From NCBI GenBank assembly GCA_023055355.1, contig JALJCS010000001.1, positions 95,217,381-95,281,380 of the forward strand: a stretch of DNA of 64,000 nt. The letters are read 5' to 3'. Origin of the DNA: Agelaius tricolor. Lineage: Eukaryota > Chordata > Aves > Passeriformes > Icteridae. Position 1 is the first letter of the stretch; the number at the start of each line of letters is the position of its first letter. Shown in pieces: positions 1 through 24,563 of this stretch. The notes beneath the pieces were generated by a model. That model was not told the origin of the DNA. It was given only the letters and a program-made list of their open reading frames with translations, and ran no database searches. The position numbers and the translations under genes were made by a program.

Positions 1-4393
<4,393 letters not shown>

Positions 4394-4467
4394 ATAAATT
4401 CTGTCCTTACTGTACCGAACTTTGATATTGTGAAGGAGAGTGGCTTCATTTAAATACATCAGGGAAC
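4394..4467 (-). CDS. MYO6: MYO6 exon 4: residues 63-87
   Basis: The 74-base exon follows TTGCAG and ends at TAT|GTAAGTA. Two bases complete Cys63, then 24 codons read [18 protein letters not shown] and SKDRIY in the early motor domain. The [14 protein letters not shown] stretch is the myosin family's conserved early-motor segment (compare L-N-E-x-x-x-L-x-N-L-x-x-R-Y), here in its myosin VI version. The exon leaves phase 0. It is identical to human myosin VI as far as I recall, which fits strong selection on the motor. Confidence 0.97.
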
Positions 4468-5151
4468 CTGCAAGTGAAAAACAATCACATACCATTAAGA
4501 GCTCAGGACTACCTTTAAGTACAGAAAAAAACCTAAATCTTCAATTAAGGAGAATTTTCTTCCCCTCTTTTGTTTACAGTTTAACCCTATCATTTCTTCA
4601 CACTGTCTTGAGACAGGAGTACTGACTCTGTATACATTTTTAAAACCACAAACCTGCTCTTAACTGTACAGCTGGAGTTACAGAAAGCTGCTGAACAAAG
4701 AATTGGACTGCAGAAGCCTCAAATACAGGTTCTGCTCCATGTAAGCTGCTTTAACCAGCCTGTCTGTCAAACATGGTGCATCTGCCTTCTTCACACCAGC
4801 CTCTAAGCACAGAAACTGCTGCCTACCAAAATCCCCACCAATGAATATTTCCTTCCTTCCAATTCCCCTCTCCAATCTCAGCCACAGTGTCCCCAGGGTA
4901 ATGCCACCCAACTGACATTTGGAGTAACAGCTGGCTTCTGGTGATTTTTGAATTGATGAATATAAACATCTAATCTGGATCTGGAGGCAGAAACAGCAGC
5001 ATCACAATACCAGGCACTAACCCTTCCCTGCTTCAGTTCTGAATTTTGTGAGTACTAGGCCTCCTCAGAGAAACTGTTAGGGGGAATAAAATGCTAACAC
5101 ATCAAAACTTAGCTGTATCTTTCTCCTTTGTTCTTTAACACAAAACACCTG

Positions 5152-5301
5152 ACCCTGAGGTTAGCTCATTTGGTTAGAGCACAGTGTGTACTAAGACCAG
5201 TGTTGTGGGTTTGATCCCTCTATGGGCCAATATTAATTTAAAAGCTAGACTCAATGATCATTGTGGGCCCTTTCCAGATCAGAACATTCTGTGATTCTGT
5301 A
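5152..5301 (+). repeat. tRNA-Ile-derived SINE with CR1-like tail (TguSINE1 type)
   Basis: The first half resembles a tRNA: an A-box stretch TTAGCTCATTTGGTTAGAGC at 5161-5180, a B box GGTTTGATCCC at 5208-5218, and a closing acceptor-stem end ATGGGCCA. This order and the final GGGCCA fit tRNA-Ile. The second half reads like a CR1 3' end (CTCAATGATC, then CCTTTCCAGATC, then ATTCTGTGATTCTGT), so the element was presumably moved by CR1 reverse transcriptase. Songbird genomes carry such a tRNA-Ile/CR1 SINE, named TguSINE1. It sits inside MYO6 intron 3, antisense to the gene. It is not a working tRNA gene: the anticodon arm is degraded and the acceptor stem does not pair well. Confidence 0.85.
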
Positions 5302-5692
5302 ACTGCTGAAATGTTACAGGATAATCACACACACAGAAAGCTTCAGACTTTATAGGTTCACATTCTGGCAAAGGTGGTCCTTGTTTTCAGCTACAAAGCC
5401 CTGGAAAGTGTCAGCAGCCTTAATTACAGAGGTAATTTTCAGTTCCCACTATAACACTGTTAAAAATACTTTCCCTAAACCAAATGAGGGCACTACCTAT
5501 TACACAGCCTCCATTTTTAAATATGCTCAATACATTTTATCTCACTGCTTCAAGTCAAATGTACAACACTATTTTGTGCTGTGACAACTGACAGACTGCC
5601 ACACTGATAAACCTTACAGTAATACAGTACAAAAACTTCTATCCATCCAACTACTGTGGATGGAATAAGCACTGTACCAATAATGTCTTTTC

Positions 5693-5818
5693 TTTTTAAG
5701 GAAAGACTGGACATGGCACTTAATGCCACTGTCGAGTTCACACAGTGGTGTTAGGTCAGAGGTTGGACTCAGTGATCTCAGAGGTCTTTTCCAACCTAAT
5801 TGGTTCTGTGATTCTGTA
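5693..5818 (+). repeat. CR1 LINE 3' fragment
   Basis: The segment has the CR1 end region: GGACATGGCACTTAATGCC, then GTTGGACTCAGTGATCTCAG, AGGTCTTTTCCAACCTAATT and the closing GGTTCTGTGATTCTG. It is strongly 5'-truncated, as most bird CR1 copies are. It lies about 390 bases past the SINE and in the same orientation, but the two are separate insertions. Confidence 0.85.
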
Positions 5819-6302
5819 ATAGTAACCACTAGCTTGCACCTCACACAAGTGTCACATACACACCTCTTATCTATAATGACCAACAAAGTTGTTTTATGTT
5901 GAACTGACACCCTTTCTCAAGGGCTGCAGCAGCAAAGTATTCTAACTTATTTACATAAATGTGCAAAAAGGCTGCCAGTTTGCATGACCTTAAGTCAACC
6001 TGCCCAGCCACCTTGCCCCGCAAGGATAACTGAAGTTCAGTAAGCAGCTCTTAACATTCTCTTTCAACACTCCTCCTGCTGAACTGGCAAAGGAAAATGG
6101 GAGCTTCTCAAAAACATCTGTGTTTCTGTTTTGCATCTTTTACCCTTCCTCCTGCAGTGGACTGAGGAGTGGAGGTGGCTCTGTCCCCTCCTTATCTGCA
6201 CTAGACTGGCCTGAAGCAAAGTCAGGTTCACCAGCAAATTGCAGCCTCCCTTTGGCTTGCATAGCTCTGCTGAATAACAGCCCTTCCCTCCATTACACAG
6301 CT

Positions 6303-6356
6303 TTGTTTCAAATATCTGTAAATACAGCTTTGTTTCAAATATCTGGAATAATTTAC
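6303..6356. repeat. 27-base tandem duplication
   Basis: ACAGCTTTGTTTCAAATATC occurs twice in a row with a 27-base period (two copies, nearly identical across the unit). It sits in MYO6 intron 3 and has no coding frame of interest. It looks like a simple slippage or end-joining duplication. Confidence 0.85.
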
Positions 6357-7248
6357 ACTTCTCAAAGGACCTTGTAGCTTCTGGTTTGTTCAGAAGAAAC
6401 CACCTTCCTCCACAAAACCCCTTGCACTGATATTCCTGCATTGGCAGAAGCACACAAGGCACACTTTAGCTTTACCCTAGGTAAACTCTCCCTTTGGATC
6501 ATAACAGCCTTGAAATCATGGCTGTGCGGAATTCCTTCATGAAACAGCAGGCTGGCCCCCATCCCCACAGCTCCTTCTCTGCCAGCATAGCAGACACACA
6601 TTCCCCCACAAGCCCACAGTCACCGGGACCTGCAGCAGCAGCCGAGCACAGACACCCGGTGCTGCACAGCAGGACTCCTCCTCCCCTCCCCGGGCATTCT
6701 CAGTTCACAAGCCTGAGAAAATGGCACTGGGACCACAAATTGCAGGTCTGCCTTCACTTCTTTTATTGGGGTCATCCCAAGAGAAAGAGACATTAAAAGG
6801 AAATGGGCCAGAAACAGAAACTCCTGCTTGCTCCAATGAAAGTTGAGATCTTCTTCTGCCCCTCTATGTGCATTGGAGGGGACGGCGTGGTAAAAAATTA
6901 GGAAACTTGAAGTCATTTGGATCCTCAGTATTGAGATGAGAAATTATTACATAGTAATTGTCTATCAACTTGCAGTATTTTAAAGGAAGTAGTTAATCAT
7001 CAACTTTTTATTAGGTTGCTTATCTCAAAATCAAAGGACCCCAGATTTCATTGTGTCCCCAGTGCCCTCATCGCAATTAAAGCAGCTATACTTGCAGACT
7101 CAGTGTGCAATAGGAGCATGCTCCCCAAGGGAATGCCACCACCTCAAGACATGCAAACTAAGGCTTATGTCAGCAAATTCAAAATGCATCTTCTTTAGAA
7201 TAAATCCTTTGGAAGAGGCATCCATATCCAAAGGCAAAGGAAGTCACC

Positions 7249-7262
7249 AGAGAGAGAGAGAG
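7249..7262. repeat. (AG)7 microsatellite
   Basis: A short perfect AG dinucleotide run in MYO6 intron 3, followed by GAATTC. A short AC run lies nearby at about 7342-7350. Confidence 0.9.
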
Positions 7263-9080
7263 AATTCTGAATATTCATATGGCTCGTGTCTAAATATAAC
7301 CAGTGTATACATGTGCATTTAGTTCTCCATATATTTACTTACACACACACATAGTTCACATAAGTGTAGCGAAGCACTAAAAACTAGGAAATGTCACTGT
7401 CAAATTTACTCACAGTGGCTCTCCTGCCCATACCACAAAGTAGGGTTTCTATTGAAAATTATTTTATGAAGAAATTGCAAGGCTCTGCATCTGTAGAACT
7501 GGGGTTTTTTTAACAGTCTTATAAAATACCCCGTCCTTTTACTCACCTTTCAGGATTTTTTAGAACAGTTTTATAAGCACTCAGTATAGTTGTTTTTCCT
7601 AGAAATCAATGATAGCGAACACAAATACTCTCTGACAGAGAAGGAAATTGAATTTGGGATTCATACATCCTGCAAATGAACTGCAACTTCTGAGCTGCAA
7701 GTTAGAATATAGAATATTCTGGAAAGTTAAAATAATGTTTGATATAGAAGGGATTATTGAACAAAGGATTTTTAAGTTTTATCTTCTCACAAAGCCAAAG
7801 AAGATATTTTCTTTGACTAACTTAATTGAATAGCATTCTGTTGGAATCTTAAATTATTTCCATAATCTCATTCCAAATTTGAATTCCCTGACCAGGACAT
7901 AGAGTGTCAGGACATCTCAGTATAATCATTGGGACAGATGCACAGATTAAGTGCATTTCCCTAACAATCACCATGTACAGAGAATATAGATAACAGCTTT
8001 GAAAAGTTTGAACCCACATCCTTGTTGCAAAAATGTAAGCAGTTGGAAGCAAGGCTACCAGCTTGATTCTAACCACACTGCACCATCTAAGTCAGAGCAT
8101 AAGACTCAGCTCTCATCTTTTTGTTTCTCATGGAGAAGCTGTAACAGCTGCATTTCCTGTCATGGGATGCAAATACTAAACCCTATTATAGGACAGGAAC
8201 TGAAGTTACACCACCTAGACCAGACCCCTAGCCTTTATTTTAAACTAAGAACAATAGAAGGTATTTTTGCCCACTATTTACAAAGTCTTCAGGATTTTCA
8301 CCAAGCAGTAAACACTATAGGAAATGTTGAAAAGACTTGCCTCCATCCATATTCAAGACAGGAGAGGGTCTGTGATTGCTCATAGAGTGCAGCAACAGCA
8401 AAATATTTAACAGTTGTCTAAAAGCTGATCACAGCACTCACTCAGCTTTCTCAGTATTCTCTCCCCAGATTTGACAACTGTTTCCATCCACCTAACTTCA
8501 AAATACTCAATAAAACAAAAGCAGATCAACAGTGACATTTATTACACAGGCTCACCTCAAAACTCCTTCTCCACCAGCATTCCTACATCCAATTCAAGTC
8601 TATCCTTTTTAGTGGATCTGATAGGTCTAGATTCCCATCCCCAGTTTTGGGAAGGTAATCTTAAAACTTATATTCCATTACCTCTACTTCCACAGGAATG
8701 CTATCTGAGAAATTCCTTAAATGCAGGAAAATGCTATACAAATACAGGTGCTGATAAAGGCACCGAGTCTTTTGTCACACTATAAAAAGTATAGTTACAC
8801 CCATAATGCTGAATGGAATATTTCTGAAGTCAAGCAACAGTTCTATATGGGAATTATGTAACTGTCCATTCCTCTAAAGTGTTCATATGAAAACTAAAAA
8901 CCACAATAAATTATATTTTATATGGGCTTCCTTTAAGAAGTTTAAAGGACTAGCAAAGGTCATACATAAATTCAAACAAAGACAACCAGGAAGAAAGAGG
9001 AAGCTTGTAAGGAAACAATATTCATTTCATTGTATATATTTTTTTCAAATGCAAAATTTATTTTTAAATTCATAACTTAC

Positions 9081-9150
9081 AATTATCTTCCACATCCTTT
9101 TTGCTGTCCTCCTCTGCAGGAAACACTTGGTTGATAGCAGCCTGGAAAGT
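9081..9150 (-). CDS. MYO6: MYO6 exon 3: residues 40-62 and first base of codon 63
   Basis: The 70-base exon follows the acceptor CTAACAG and ends at the donor AATT|GTAAGTT. It encodes TFQAAINQVFPAEED, then SKKDVEDN, and leaves one base of a split Cys codon (phase 1). This finishes the SH3-like subdomain and enters the motor core. The TFQAA start differs from the TFLAL I recall in human; I believe the FQAA form is the bird one, but that needs an alignment. The exon is flanked by a 6,060-base intron upstream and a 4,613-base intron downstream. Confidence 0.97.
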
Positions 9151-15417
<6,267 letters not shown>

Positions 15418-18400
15418 TTATGACACAGACTTTAGTTTATTAGGTTTATTTCTCTTATTCAGTATGAAAGGAGACTGGAGCCAGCCTTTCTCCAACTCGC
15501 AATGCTTCGCCTACAGAGGACACCCCTTGGACTTCAGCATGGACAAGATAGAAGACCAGAATCATTTTTCATAGGATCCACACAATGTTCCCCAAAGCTC
15601 TTTATCCAGCTTCCCTAACTTGTGAATCAAGAAGGGAGTCTATCTCATGATCAAAGTAGAAGTGCAAGATAGATTCAAAGCCAAGACTATACTAGCAGTG
15701 TATGTATGTACACATATATGGATACATGTGTAAAGACACACACATATATATTTGTATGTGCATGCAGTGGGTCATATGACTAATGGCTACTTGTCTGTAT
15801 TTGAGCTGGTGTACAAATATTTGTATTTTTGCAACAGCACACGTTGAGGCATGTGAGCAGAAATCCAGTCTCTTGGCATTTGAGACAAATGAATGTGTTC
15901 ACTCTTTCTGTGTGGCTGAACATATGGCTTTCAAATAACCCACAAACATATTTGGTCTCAATTGATTTATCATCCTGTAAGTCTTTTAAGGGCTGACCCT
16001 TGTGATACTATAACATTACAGGTCTTCCTCTTAAGGAATCTTATTTTCTATTAAAAAATGGTATGAAAATTGTTTAAAAAATAATTTTTATCTGCAAATG
16101 AAAAAGATGCAAAGGCCAAGATATTCGAACCTTATGCTCCTCAAGTTATACAGCTAAATAAGCTCCCAATTAAAAGGGAGTACTTGATTGCATGCAATAC
16201 TCATTGAGCTAACCAGGAAAATTGCCAAGGTTGGCACACTCTGAATGGCTAATGGTGCCATTTTAAATATGCTGAATTGGTCCCTTTTTTAGTGTTTGGT
16301 TGTTTTTGGGGGTTTTTTTGTTGGCTTGGTTTTGGCTTCTTTTAAACCTACTTTATAGTCCTTACCCTAGTAAGAATAGAGTCCACTCAGCTTAAAAGGC
16401 TCACTTCTCCTTGCTGTTCCTTACTCCTCTCTAAAACTCATTCACCTACTAAACTGACATGTTTTAGTGATTCCAAAATTTGTAAAAAGTAATCTCATAC
16501 CACCAAGGTGTAACTTGCCTCTCTCAGCATGAAAAAAATGAGCCTGCCAAGCAGCAAAGAAAACACTGGCAACAAACTCCAGAAGTCTAGGGAAAGCCTG
16601 GGAGAGTATCCCACATTTTTCTTTTCCCATATCTGAAGGAAAAAGAAGATCCAAAATTTCTCACGAACAACGAAGGCTACCGATCCCTTTGCCATGAGCA
16701 GCAGCAAGGAAAAAGAGTGATTGGCCCACCAGAAAGCTGTATACAACTACAAGCAGAAAAGGACATCCTTACCACTCAGAGGATCTGTCACCACATGCTG
16801 CACATAAACTGCTTTTTACTGCCTCCAAGGACAGGTCAGAAAAGTTGGAAGGGAAGGAAAAGGCTGGCTGTGATCTCTTTGAGAATGCTGCTGGTCTTAG
16901 TTAACAGCAAGCTGTCTTATTCCTTGGCAACTTTAATGTGAAATATTGATGAAAACTTGTGATTTACTATTCTCCCATGTACAAAACATAGTAAGTTCTT
17001 TTAACTACATACAGAAAGTTATGTTCTAAAACCTCCAGTATTACATTTTCTCCTGTTTACTTCAACCCTTTCGCCACAGCCCATGAACTCTAAAAAATAG
17101 CGTCTTCATCATGTGTTGCCATCACTATATGATAAATCCTGTAAACAACATCTGTATTCACTCACAACTGGCTGCTGGCCATTTTTTCTTTATTTTATGA
17201 TACTGAAAAAGGAATTTCTTTCCAGCCAGACCTGACCTCTAGATCCAACTGCCATCGTGGGCATAGTTGCTAAACAGCTGAGTTTATTTCTGGATATAAC
17301 CAAGCCTTCATTTCTTCACAAACCTATCATTTGCTTTTAAAATGCTAGTTCAAAATAGTAGTTAAACGATATGTCACACAACCACTAAAAACAAGGCTGT
17401 CTTTTACACCCCAAGTACCATGGTCAGGGCTCCGGACATAACCATGTTGCACGAGAAACAAACCCTAAAATTACTGCTAAAACTTCAGCAGAAGTAGGAA
17501 TCCAACCTCCCCAGTTCACATCCAGATGCTTCTGCTTCGTTCACTGACAGGGCTTTTTGCATTCTTACATATTCTTAAGGCAACTTCATACTTCATTAAT
17601 AAATTATGACAGAGGAGTGTCACAAGCTGAAAAAATCCTCTTGAAGGACAGAGCAGTGGTTGAATTCAGCCACCACCAGGAAATGCAAATTTAAGAAATG
17701 TACCTGAGGCATTGCAAGCATCTAAGATGCCATTGGATGAAAGGAATACAAGTGAGTCAGTTATTAATGGGACAATTAATTTTAATAAATACAGTCTTCT
17801 GGCTGAGAAGTGACATAATACCAGTTGTAACATTTTGGGTTTAGCACCACTTCATCTCTGTCAGCTGGGACTCTGGCAGGGAGCACACTGAAATTGGATA
17901 TCAAAACCTACCAGGTATTACCTGCTCTATTATTTACACCCCCATCTGATGTATTGTGCCATTGCCTTGGGACAGGTGCAGGAAGCCTACTCCTGAACGA
18001 GCTCTTGAATAGCCAGTTTACAGACCAGCATTTTACAGTGAACAGGAACTACCAGAGGGAACAAACTTTCTTCCCCGATATGCATCCATCTCAATCCAAT
18101 CTACACTCAGTCCGTCACACTGCTAAAAGAGCACACCATTTCTGAAAACAATGAAAGCAAAGAGACTCATGCCCAGGCTAAAAGCTCTAAGGCAACAAAT
18201 TTGGCAGCAACACCACAAAACACAAGGAGTAACGTGGACGATGCTTCCAAAAAAGGAGATAAAATAAGTTGTCATCCACATTTGTATTTGTATATATGCA
18301 CTTAACATACATTAATTGATTTTTAGTTGCTGGATCATTTTGGTCTCTAAAATGAGACCAAAATTAAGGCATCTCCAAGACAAAGAGAATTTGCAAAGGT

Positions 18401-21400
18401 TATGCTTAGAAGTGGGAAGCCAGATGCCCTTTTCTCTTTCTACATAGAAGGACCTCAGGAGTATTGGAGTTTTTCTCTCTGTTGAGCACAAGAGGAATAG
18501 TAATAAAATAAGCCTTTGCCTGAAGCTGGTAAACTTAATAGCTATTCTTTCAAATGTCAGATTTTATTTCTTTATAATTGGTACGTAGTAATAGACCTAT
18601 CCTTAATTATCAATAAGAGTACTTAACACATTCAGCACTGGCTAAACACTAGAACTAGTGTTCAAACAACTTGCAAGACAAAGCACTGCCCAGATTCAGA
18701 GAAAAACACCCACCAATATTTCTGTAACTTTTTTTCTGCACTATTATTCCCCCTTTTGGAGAATGTTTAATGACTTTTTTTCTCAAAAACAATTATCTCC
18801 TTAACACATTGTGTATAGGAAACAACTAAGAATCCCTCAGTTGCAAGTTAACACACTATGCTCCTCCCACTTATGTTTACCTAAGTAGTATTGATTTTAA
18901 AATAATGTAATACAACTACATTTGGGTGTTATAGACTATTTAAATAGAAATCAAATGCTTCCATCTGTTGAAAGAATTCTACAAAGGCAAAATATTCTAA
19001 TGCAATTTTAAACCTGTTGCCAGAGCCCAGAGGCAGGCATTTGCATGATCTGATCCTATTTACAATCCTATGAACAGTCTGCTATACCAAGGCACTGTAC
19101 TGATTGCTCAGTTAACTAATTAAAACAAATGAAAAATTAGACTTCATTAAATAACCAACAGTAACTCACTAAAATGGATAAGTCCGAGGGAAATAAACTA
19201 ATTAGAATAGGTACAGTAGTAAATTATCATTGTAAAATAATGTTTTCTTAATATTAAAACCACCTTGCACTTGTGTGTTTAAGAGCTGCCCAAAATTCTG
19301 CTGATTACAGCAGGCACATGAGACTGCTCTGGGAAAGGTCCTATAAACATACAGAAGAAACTAGACAGAGAAAAACATTCATACATAGTGGTATCTTACT
19401 GTCAGACAAATTACTTTTGCAACCCTAGTTTACTGCTCAACTAAAACTTCTCCAAATCAAAGCTCAGGCAGCATGCAGCACTCAGTCACTGTGCCACTGC
19501 AGCAGGTGACACAGTATTTCAAATGAACTGCAGCTATAGTAGAGATTTATTTTTATTTGAGCTAATTACAATACAGTTATAGCTCCATTCTTTAACTGAG
19601 TACTAAACTGATACCATTTTTATTCTTTACTTTTTCCAATTTACGACAAAACTCTGCTCTAACATATTCTAGTTTATCCATGTCACACTGCAGCTTTTTC
19701 ATACCTAAAATAACATCAGCAAAGTAACTCTGTGAGGCAGGGACTTCTGCCAAACTGGAAAAGAAGAAATAGACTGCAATACAGCACAGCACAGAAGTAC
19801 CTCCAAAACCAACTTGCTTTGAAAATCTTAACCCCAACTTGTTAATTTGCAGATATATGCATGTAAAACAAAGAGTATCTGAGGCCCACATCTGAGAATT
19901 ACTAGATAAAAATTTCTTTTAAAGCTACCTGCTTTGACTGCTTGGGACAACATGAGCACAACAGCTGATGAAATTATTCTCATGGCATGCTCATTTTCTT
20001 CTTTGTGTATTTGCATACATCAGCATGTTTTCAATACTGAGCAACCAGAAACTGATTTCTGTAGTATTTCCAGATGAACCACTCTTTTGTATTTGTATTC
20101 ACTTATTTAACATTCACATAGGAAATGCCTTCTCTGCTGTTGTGTTTGCTATTCAATAAGAAATGACAAGACAGTCCCTCATGCTTTAAGCTAAGGAGAA
20201 AACTTATTGTCTCTACATTAAACATGGCAATTCCCAATCAGTAAAGCACAACTGCAATACTCCATGTAATTTCTGAAAACACCTTTGCCTGGAACATCCA
20301 TGCTCCTGAAAGAACAAATTTTAAGGAGCAGAAGAAGGGGTGTGGTAGGGTCAGGATTAGCCAAAGACCTGTACAGCTTCCTCTAAACCATCTCACCTTC
20401 CTGTGTGTTAATTGCTGCTTGAGGCATTTCAGCCCAGCTGCCCTCCTGGCCTTGCTCCCTGCTCTGCCCCTTCCCCTCCTGACCACTTTGAGGAGTACTG
20501 ACACAGGGCAGGAGATGGTCTGAGTAAGAACATGTATTTTGAAAAAAAGAAAAAAAAACATACTACTTTATCTGCAAATATTTAAATGGCTATTGCATCA
20601 AAAGAAGCTGTTAAAAAGAAGGAATTCAATTAATGGTAGGAAATTTCCCCCACAGCAAATGAATTTCATGTATGTTACCATCCTGAAAATGAGGTGATAC
20701 AGGCATTGCCCAAGAACCCTCAGTTTTGAAATATATGTTTTATGCTTTTTTCAAATGCATCATATTGAATCAATCAGCACTTCTGAACGTCTGTGCACTT
20801 TTAATATAACAAAACTGTAGCCCACTAAAAAAACACCTATTGTAGGAAGCCTATCCAAAATAATTTGTACATCAACTGAACAGATTTTTGTAAGGCCAAG
20901 TATCTTTCAGGTGTTGTTTACTAAGTGCAAAATTCTCAGTATTGCTCAAGAAATAAAAATAAACCTCACATGAACAAGGAAATCTGCCACTGGAGGTGAG
21001 TGAAGCTTCAAAAAATCCAGAGGAAGGAGAGTTTAGGCAATTTTAACAAACATAGCAACTCTGCAGTTGCGGCAGAGGAATGAGTCCACAAGAGAGGCTG
21101 TACACAGTAAAAGATCACTTGTGGCACACCAGCAGAGGACAAACAGCAAACATTCTCATCAACTGTACCACGTGACAAGAGGACAAAGAGTGGGGAAGAT
21201 GGAAGATCAAATGAGACTTAGCAAAGGAAGACAGCAACATATATGGCAGTTAACTAGCAAATATTTGTCCAATTCAACTGCTGTTATACAAGACCAAGAG
21301 GAATTTTGTACAGCTTGTAAGTTTGTAAAATTCTAACCACAGAGGTTGTGGTCTTTTGACTATGACACTGAGAAATTAAACCTACATTCATATTAGAATC

Positions 21401-24400
21401 AGCAAGATGTGATGATTTCCTCTGTGATTCCTGCTCTTCTGCCAGTTTTTTAAGCTATTCTTCTCTCAAGAAAGTTATTTTAGTTCCTACTAAGAAAATA
21501 GAGAGGTCTTTGTCCCAATTCTTGTTCATTAAAAGAACCTGCGTGGAGTTTCCTGACAAACCAAGAATTAAGTATGCCAAGGGGATCTGCATAAGCATTT
21601 TCAACCAACAGCAATGCCTACTCCAGTAATAGCAACAAGCAGAAAGAGGAAAAATATCAAAACAAAAAACAATGTCAAATTTGAGTAGCAAAGTTAAAGA
21701 AAAAGTTCCTCAGTTATTGTCTGGACACCACTTCAGAAGCATTAAAAAAGAGAAATGAGGACTAGAAAAAACAGAACTAACAAGGCTATAAAAACACTTT
21801 TGAAAGAGGTTGTTAAACTTAACGCTTTCAGGCTTTACAAGTCCGCCCTAGTGAAACTAGCAGGCAGCAAGAGGGGAAGAAAAGGCATACCAAGGCAGAA
21901 GTCACCAAACAGACAAAGACATCAAAGCAAAATCAAAAGTATCTTAAGCCATCTCATAATACATAAGAACACATAGGATGCACTCCTGCAGATCTAGCTG
22001 GAGTAGTTCAGGCAGACAAGGTGAACTCTGGAATTATCTCCATGGCAGTAGTCATGCTGTGTGACCACTGGCAGCAGTACTCAAGCATAATGGCTTAAAT
22101 CATATTCCATAAGCAGCCTCAACAAGGTCAAGTAACTTCAAACCCCTTCAGCTAGCACTTTAACAGTGTATTTGTTTATATCCTCATGTGCCACTTTTTC
22201 CAAGTGTAAACATGAGAAAGAGCAAATGCTTCTTGAAGGTTGAGGATGACTCTATGCTAATGAACTCTAAATTCTCCTTCAGTTATGTCACTTTTCAGCC
22301 TTCCCCACCCATTCATCTTCTATATCTCATACGCTCCTACTGTCAAATTAGAGTGCCCTGTTTCCCCACCCAGCATGTGCTGCTGCCAAGCTATTGCTCA
22401 TCTTCAGGTGACCTAATACAAGAACTGATATGTTTATTCTCTCTTAAGCCTATGCACCCAACAGTCTCTCTTTGAGCTTCGTATACAAGGCAAAACAAGA
22501 GCAACCAATTGGCCTAAATCTACCAAATACAAGGGATCTCACCTTCAGCACAAAAAGTAGAAAATCTAATAATGCAAATGAAAAAAAAAACACTAAGAAA
22601 GTCCTTAATTTGATTCCCAAATACTTAAAATGAAATGGATCACTTATCATAAATATTGGTTGTTTATCATATAAATACCAATATCTGGTCACTGGCTTCC
22701 ATAATCTGAACTGCAGAAGCTGACCATTATGATAAGCAATCAGGACACCAGAGTTTTCATCCTCTGTAGACCACCATCAATGCTGGCTAAAGCACATCTT
22801 GGTGCAGCCAGCAGGACCTTGTACCAGTTAAAGCAAGCATATATTGCATTTTATACTAGCTTTTGTCCAGCTGATTCAAAAAGCTCAAAAAATATAAGCT
22901 CCTCAAAAAGAGGCTGAGGTAGACTGAATCCCAGTAATTTATTCTAACTCATATGAACACAGATAAACCCAAAAAAAGTTCATACTCTCCATACAAAAAA
23001 AAATCAGAACAATATTCCTAACCACCAATTTAAGGGGGCGGAACCCAGGCCAAACAGAAAAAAATACCACTTTCGAGTGCTTTTGAATTTTTGTTAATTC
23101 ACCAGCAATTCAAGAACTCTGCACTTAAATATTTTTTCAGAAAAATACTTGAAGTAGAAAGCCTACACTGCCTAGTGACAGTACCATCTATTTTGTACTT
23201 TTAGTAGAGTGATGCTAAGCCCTTGACATTCAAGCAGCCCTACATTTCCAGCAGAGAAAGTCAAGAGCTGAGTCATAAGGCAGAGCCTATCAGTGACTTG
23301 GTTCTCCATGGCTGCCTCCATGAATAATTCAGAAATGCCCCAGGGGCTCCTGAGGGTGACCAACACACCCTCTGACCTCTCCTCTGAACCCATGTCTTGT
23401 CAAGTTTTGAACTTCAGCTATATAACCCTCTCGCTGCAGAATAATGAAACTAGGTAAATACAGAAATAAGCAACCAACCAACCTGCACTGAGTTTTATCA
23501 GTTTGATAATTACATATGCAAAAATAACTGAACAGAGACACATTTGCCTGGTAAGTTTTTTTTTAAGTACAACTATAAAAAACATTGCCAAACTCCGGGT
23601 ACATATCAGTGTAAATGGGACTGATATTTTAGGAAACTAAGAATACATACTCAGCCAGGAGTCAAGTCAAGTCAAATAAACTAAGCACTTCAGATGGCAT
23701 CATCAAAGGCTGCTGGAGGGTGTGCAGGAAACCTCAGATGCTTGACCTCAAACCAATACAAAGAGCCTGGGCAGGGAAAAAATATATTTGTACTTTCTGA
23801 CTTACTACCAGTATAACAAATAGCAAGTAAATCAGATGTTTTCAAATGGTACTAACTTTGATTTGGCCACCTTATTAGAGGAGAAAATACTAGAAACTAA
23901 TGACAATCAGCAGCATATGCAAATTCAGTTATAGTCCAGGAACTGTGTATTGCCATCCCTGGCTGTATAGAATCCATAACTCTTTCAGAGACAGAATTAG
24001 GTCCTAAAAGCACTTACATTACCTGTTTCAAACTTCTTTTTCCTCTCTCCATATCAGCTTGTACTTATTACAAAAAGCATGGGTGTAGTTTATAGGCAAT
24101 GAGCTGAAACACAGACAATCTACAACGGACCAGTGAACTCAGGAGAAACTCTCCCTTCAGAAACACACAACTAAAAAAGGAAGATTCTTGTCAAAATCTA
24201 CTCAAATATTGTATACAAATAAAGAAATAAAAAATAGAACCTGTTTCCAAGTTCAGAGATCTCATTGATAAAAGTAATTCTGAGGGAGGTGACTGAAAGC
24301 TTTCTCTTAACATCATGAGATCATGAGAGTCATTTAAGACAATTTTAACAGCAAAGACAAGAAAGCTACTCCAAGAAGTGACACAGAATGTGTTTTGTCA

Positions 24401-24563
24401 GCAACTCCATTTGTTTCCTTGGAAAGATGAGTATAGTGGGCCCATAAGTCTGAGACAAAAACCAGTAATTACAACAAAAGATAAAGATCATTTACATAAT
24501 CTCAAAAAAATTTCTGGAGCATATGATTTAGGAATAAAATACACTTAAACCCATAAAAAATTA

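Larger units (their letters stand above)
4468..9080 (-). other. MYO6 intron 3
   Basis: A 4,613-base intron. It holds a tRNA-derived SINE (5152-5301), a CR1 tail (5693-5818), a 27-base tandem duplication (about 6303-6356), a GC-richer patch (about 6490-6720) and an AG dinucleotide run (7249-7262). The rest is AT-rich with nothing recognised. Open frames of 98-132 codons around 5.6-6.9 kb lie over the repeats or the duplication and do not look coding. Confidence 0.85.

Noticed and set aside
5154..5228. A functional tRNA gene
   Set aside because: A and B boxes are present, but the anticodon arm and acceptor stem do not fold properly and a CR1-like tail follows, so it is a SINE head.
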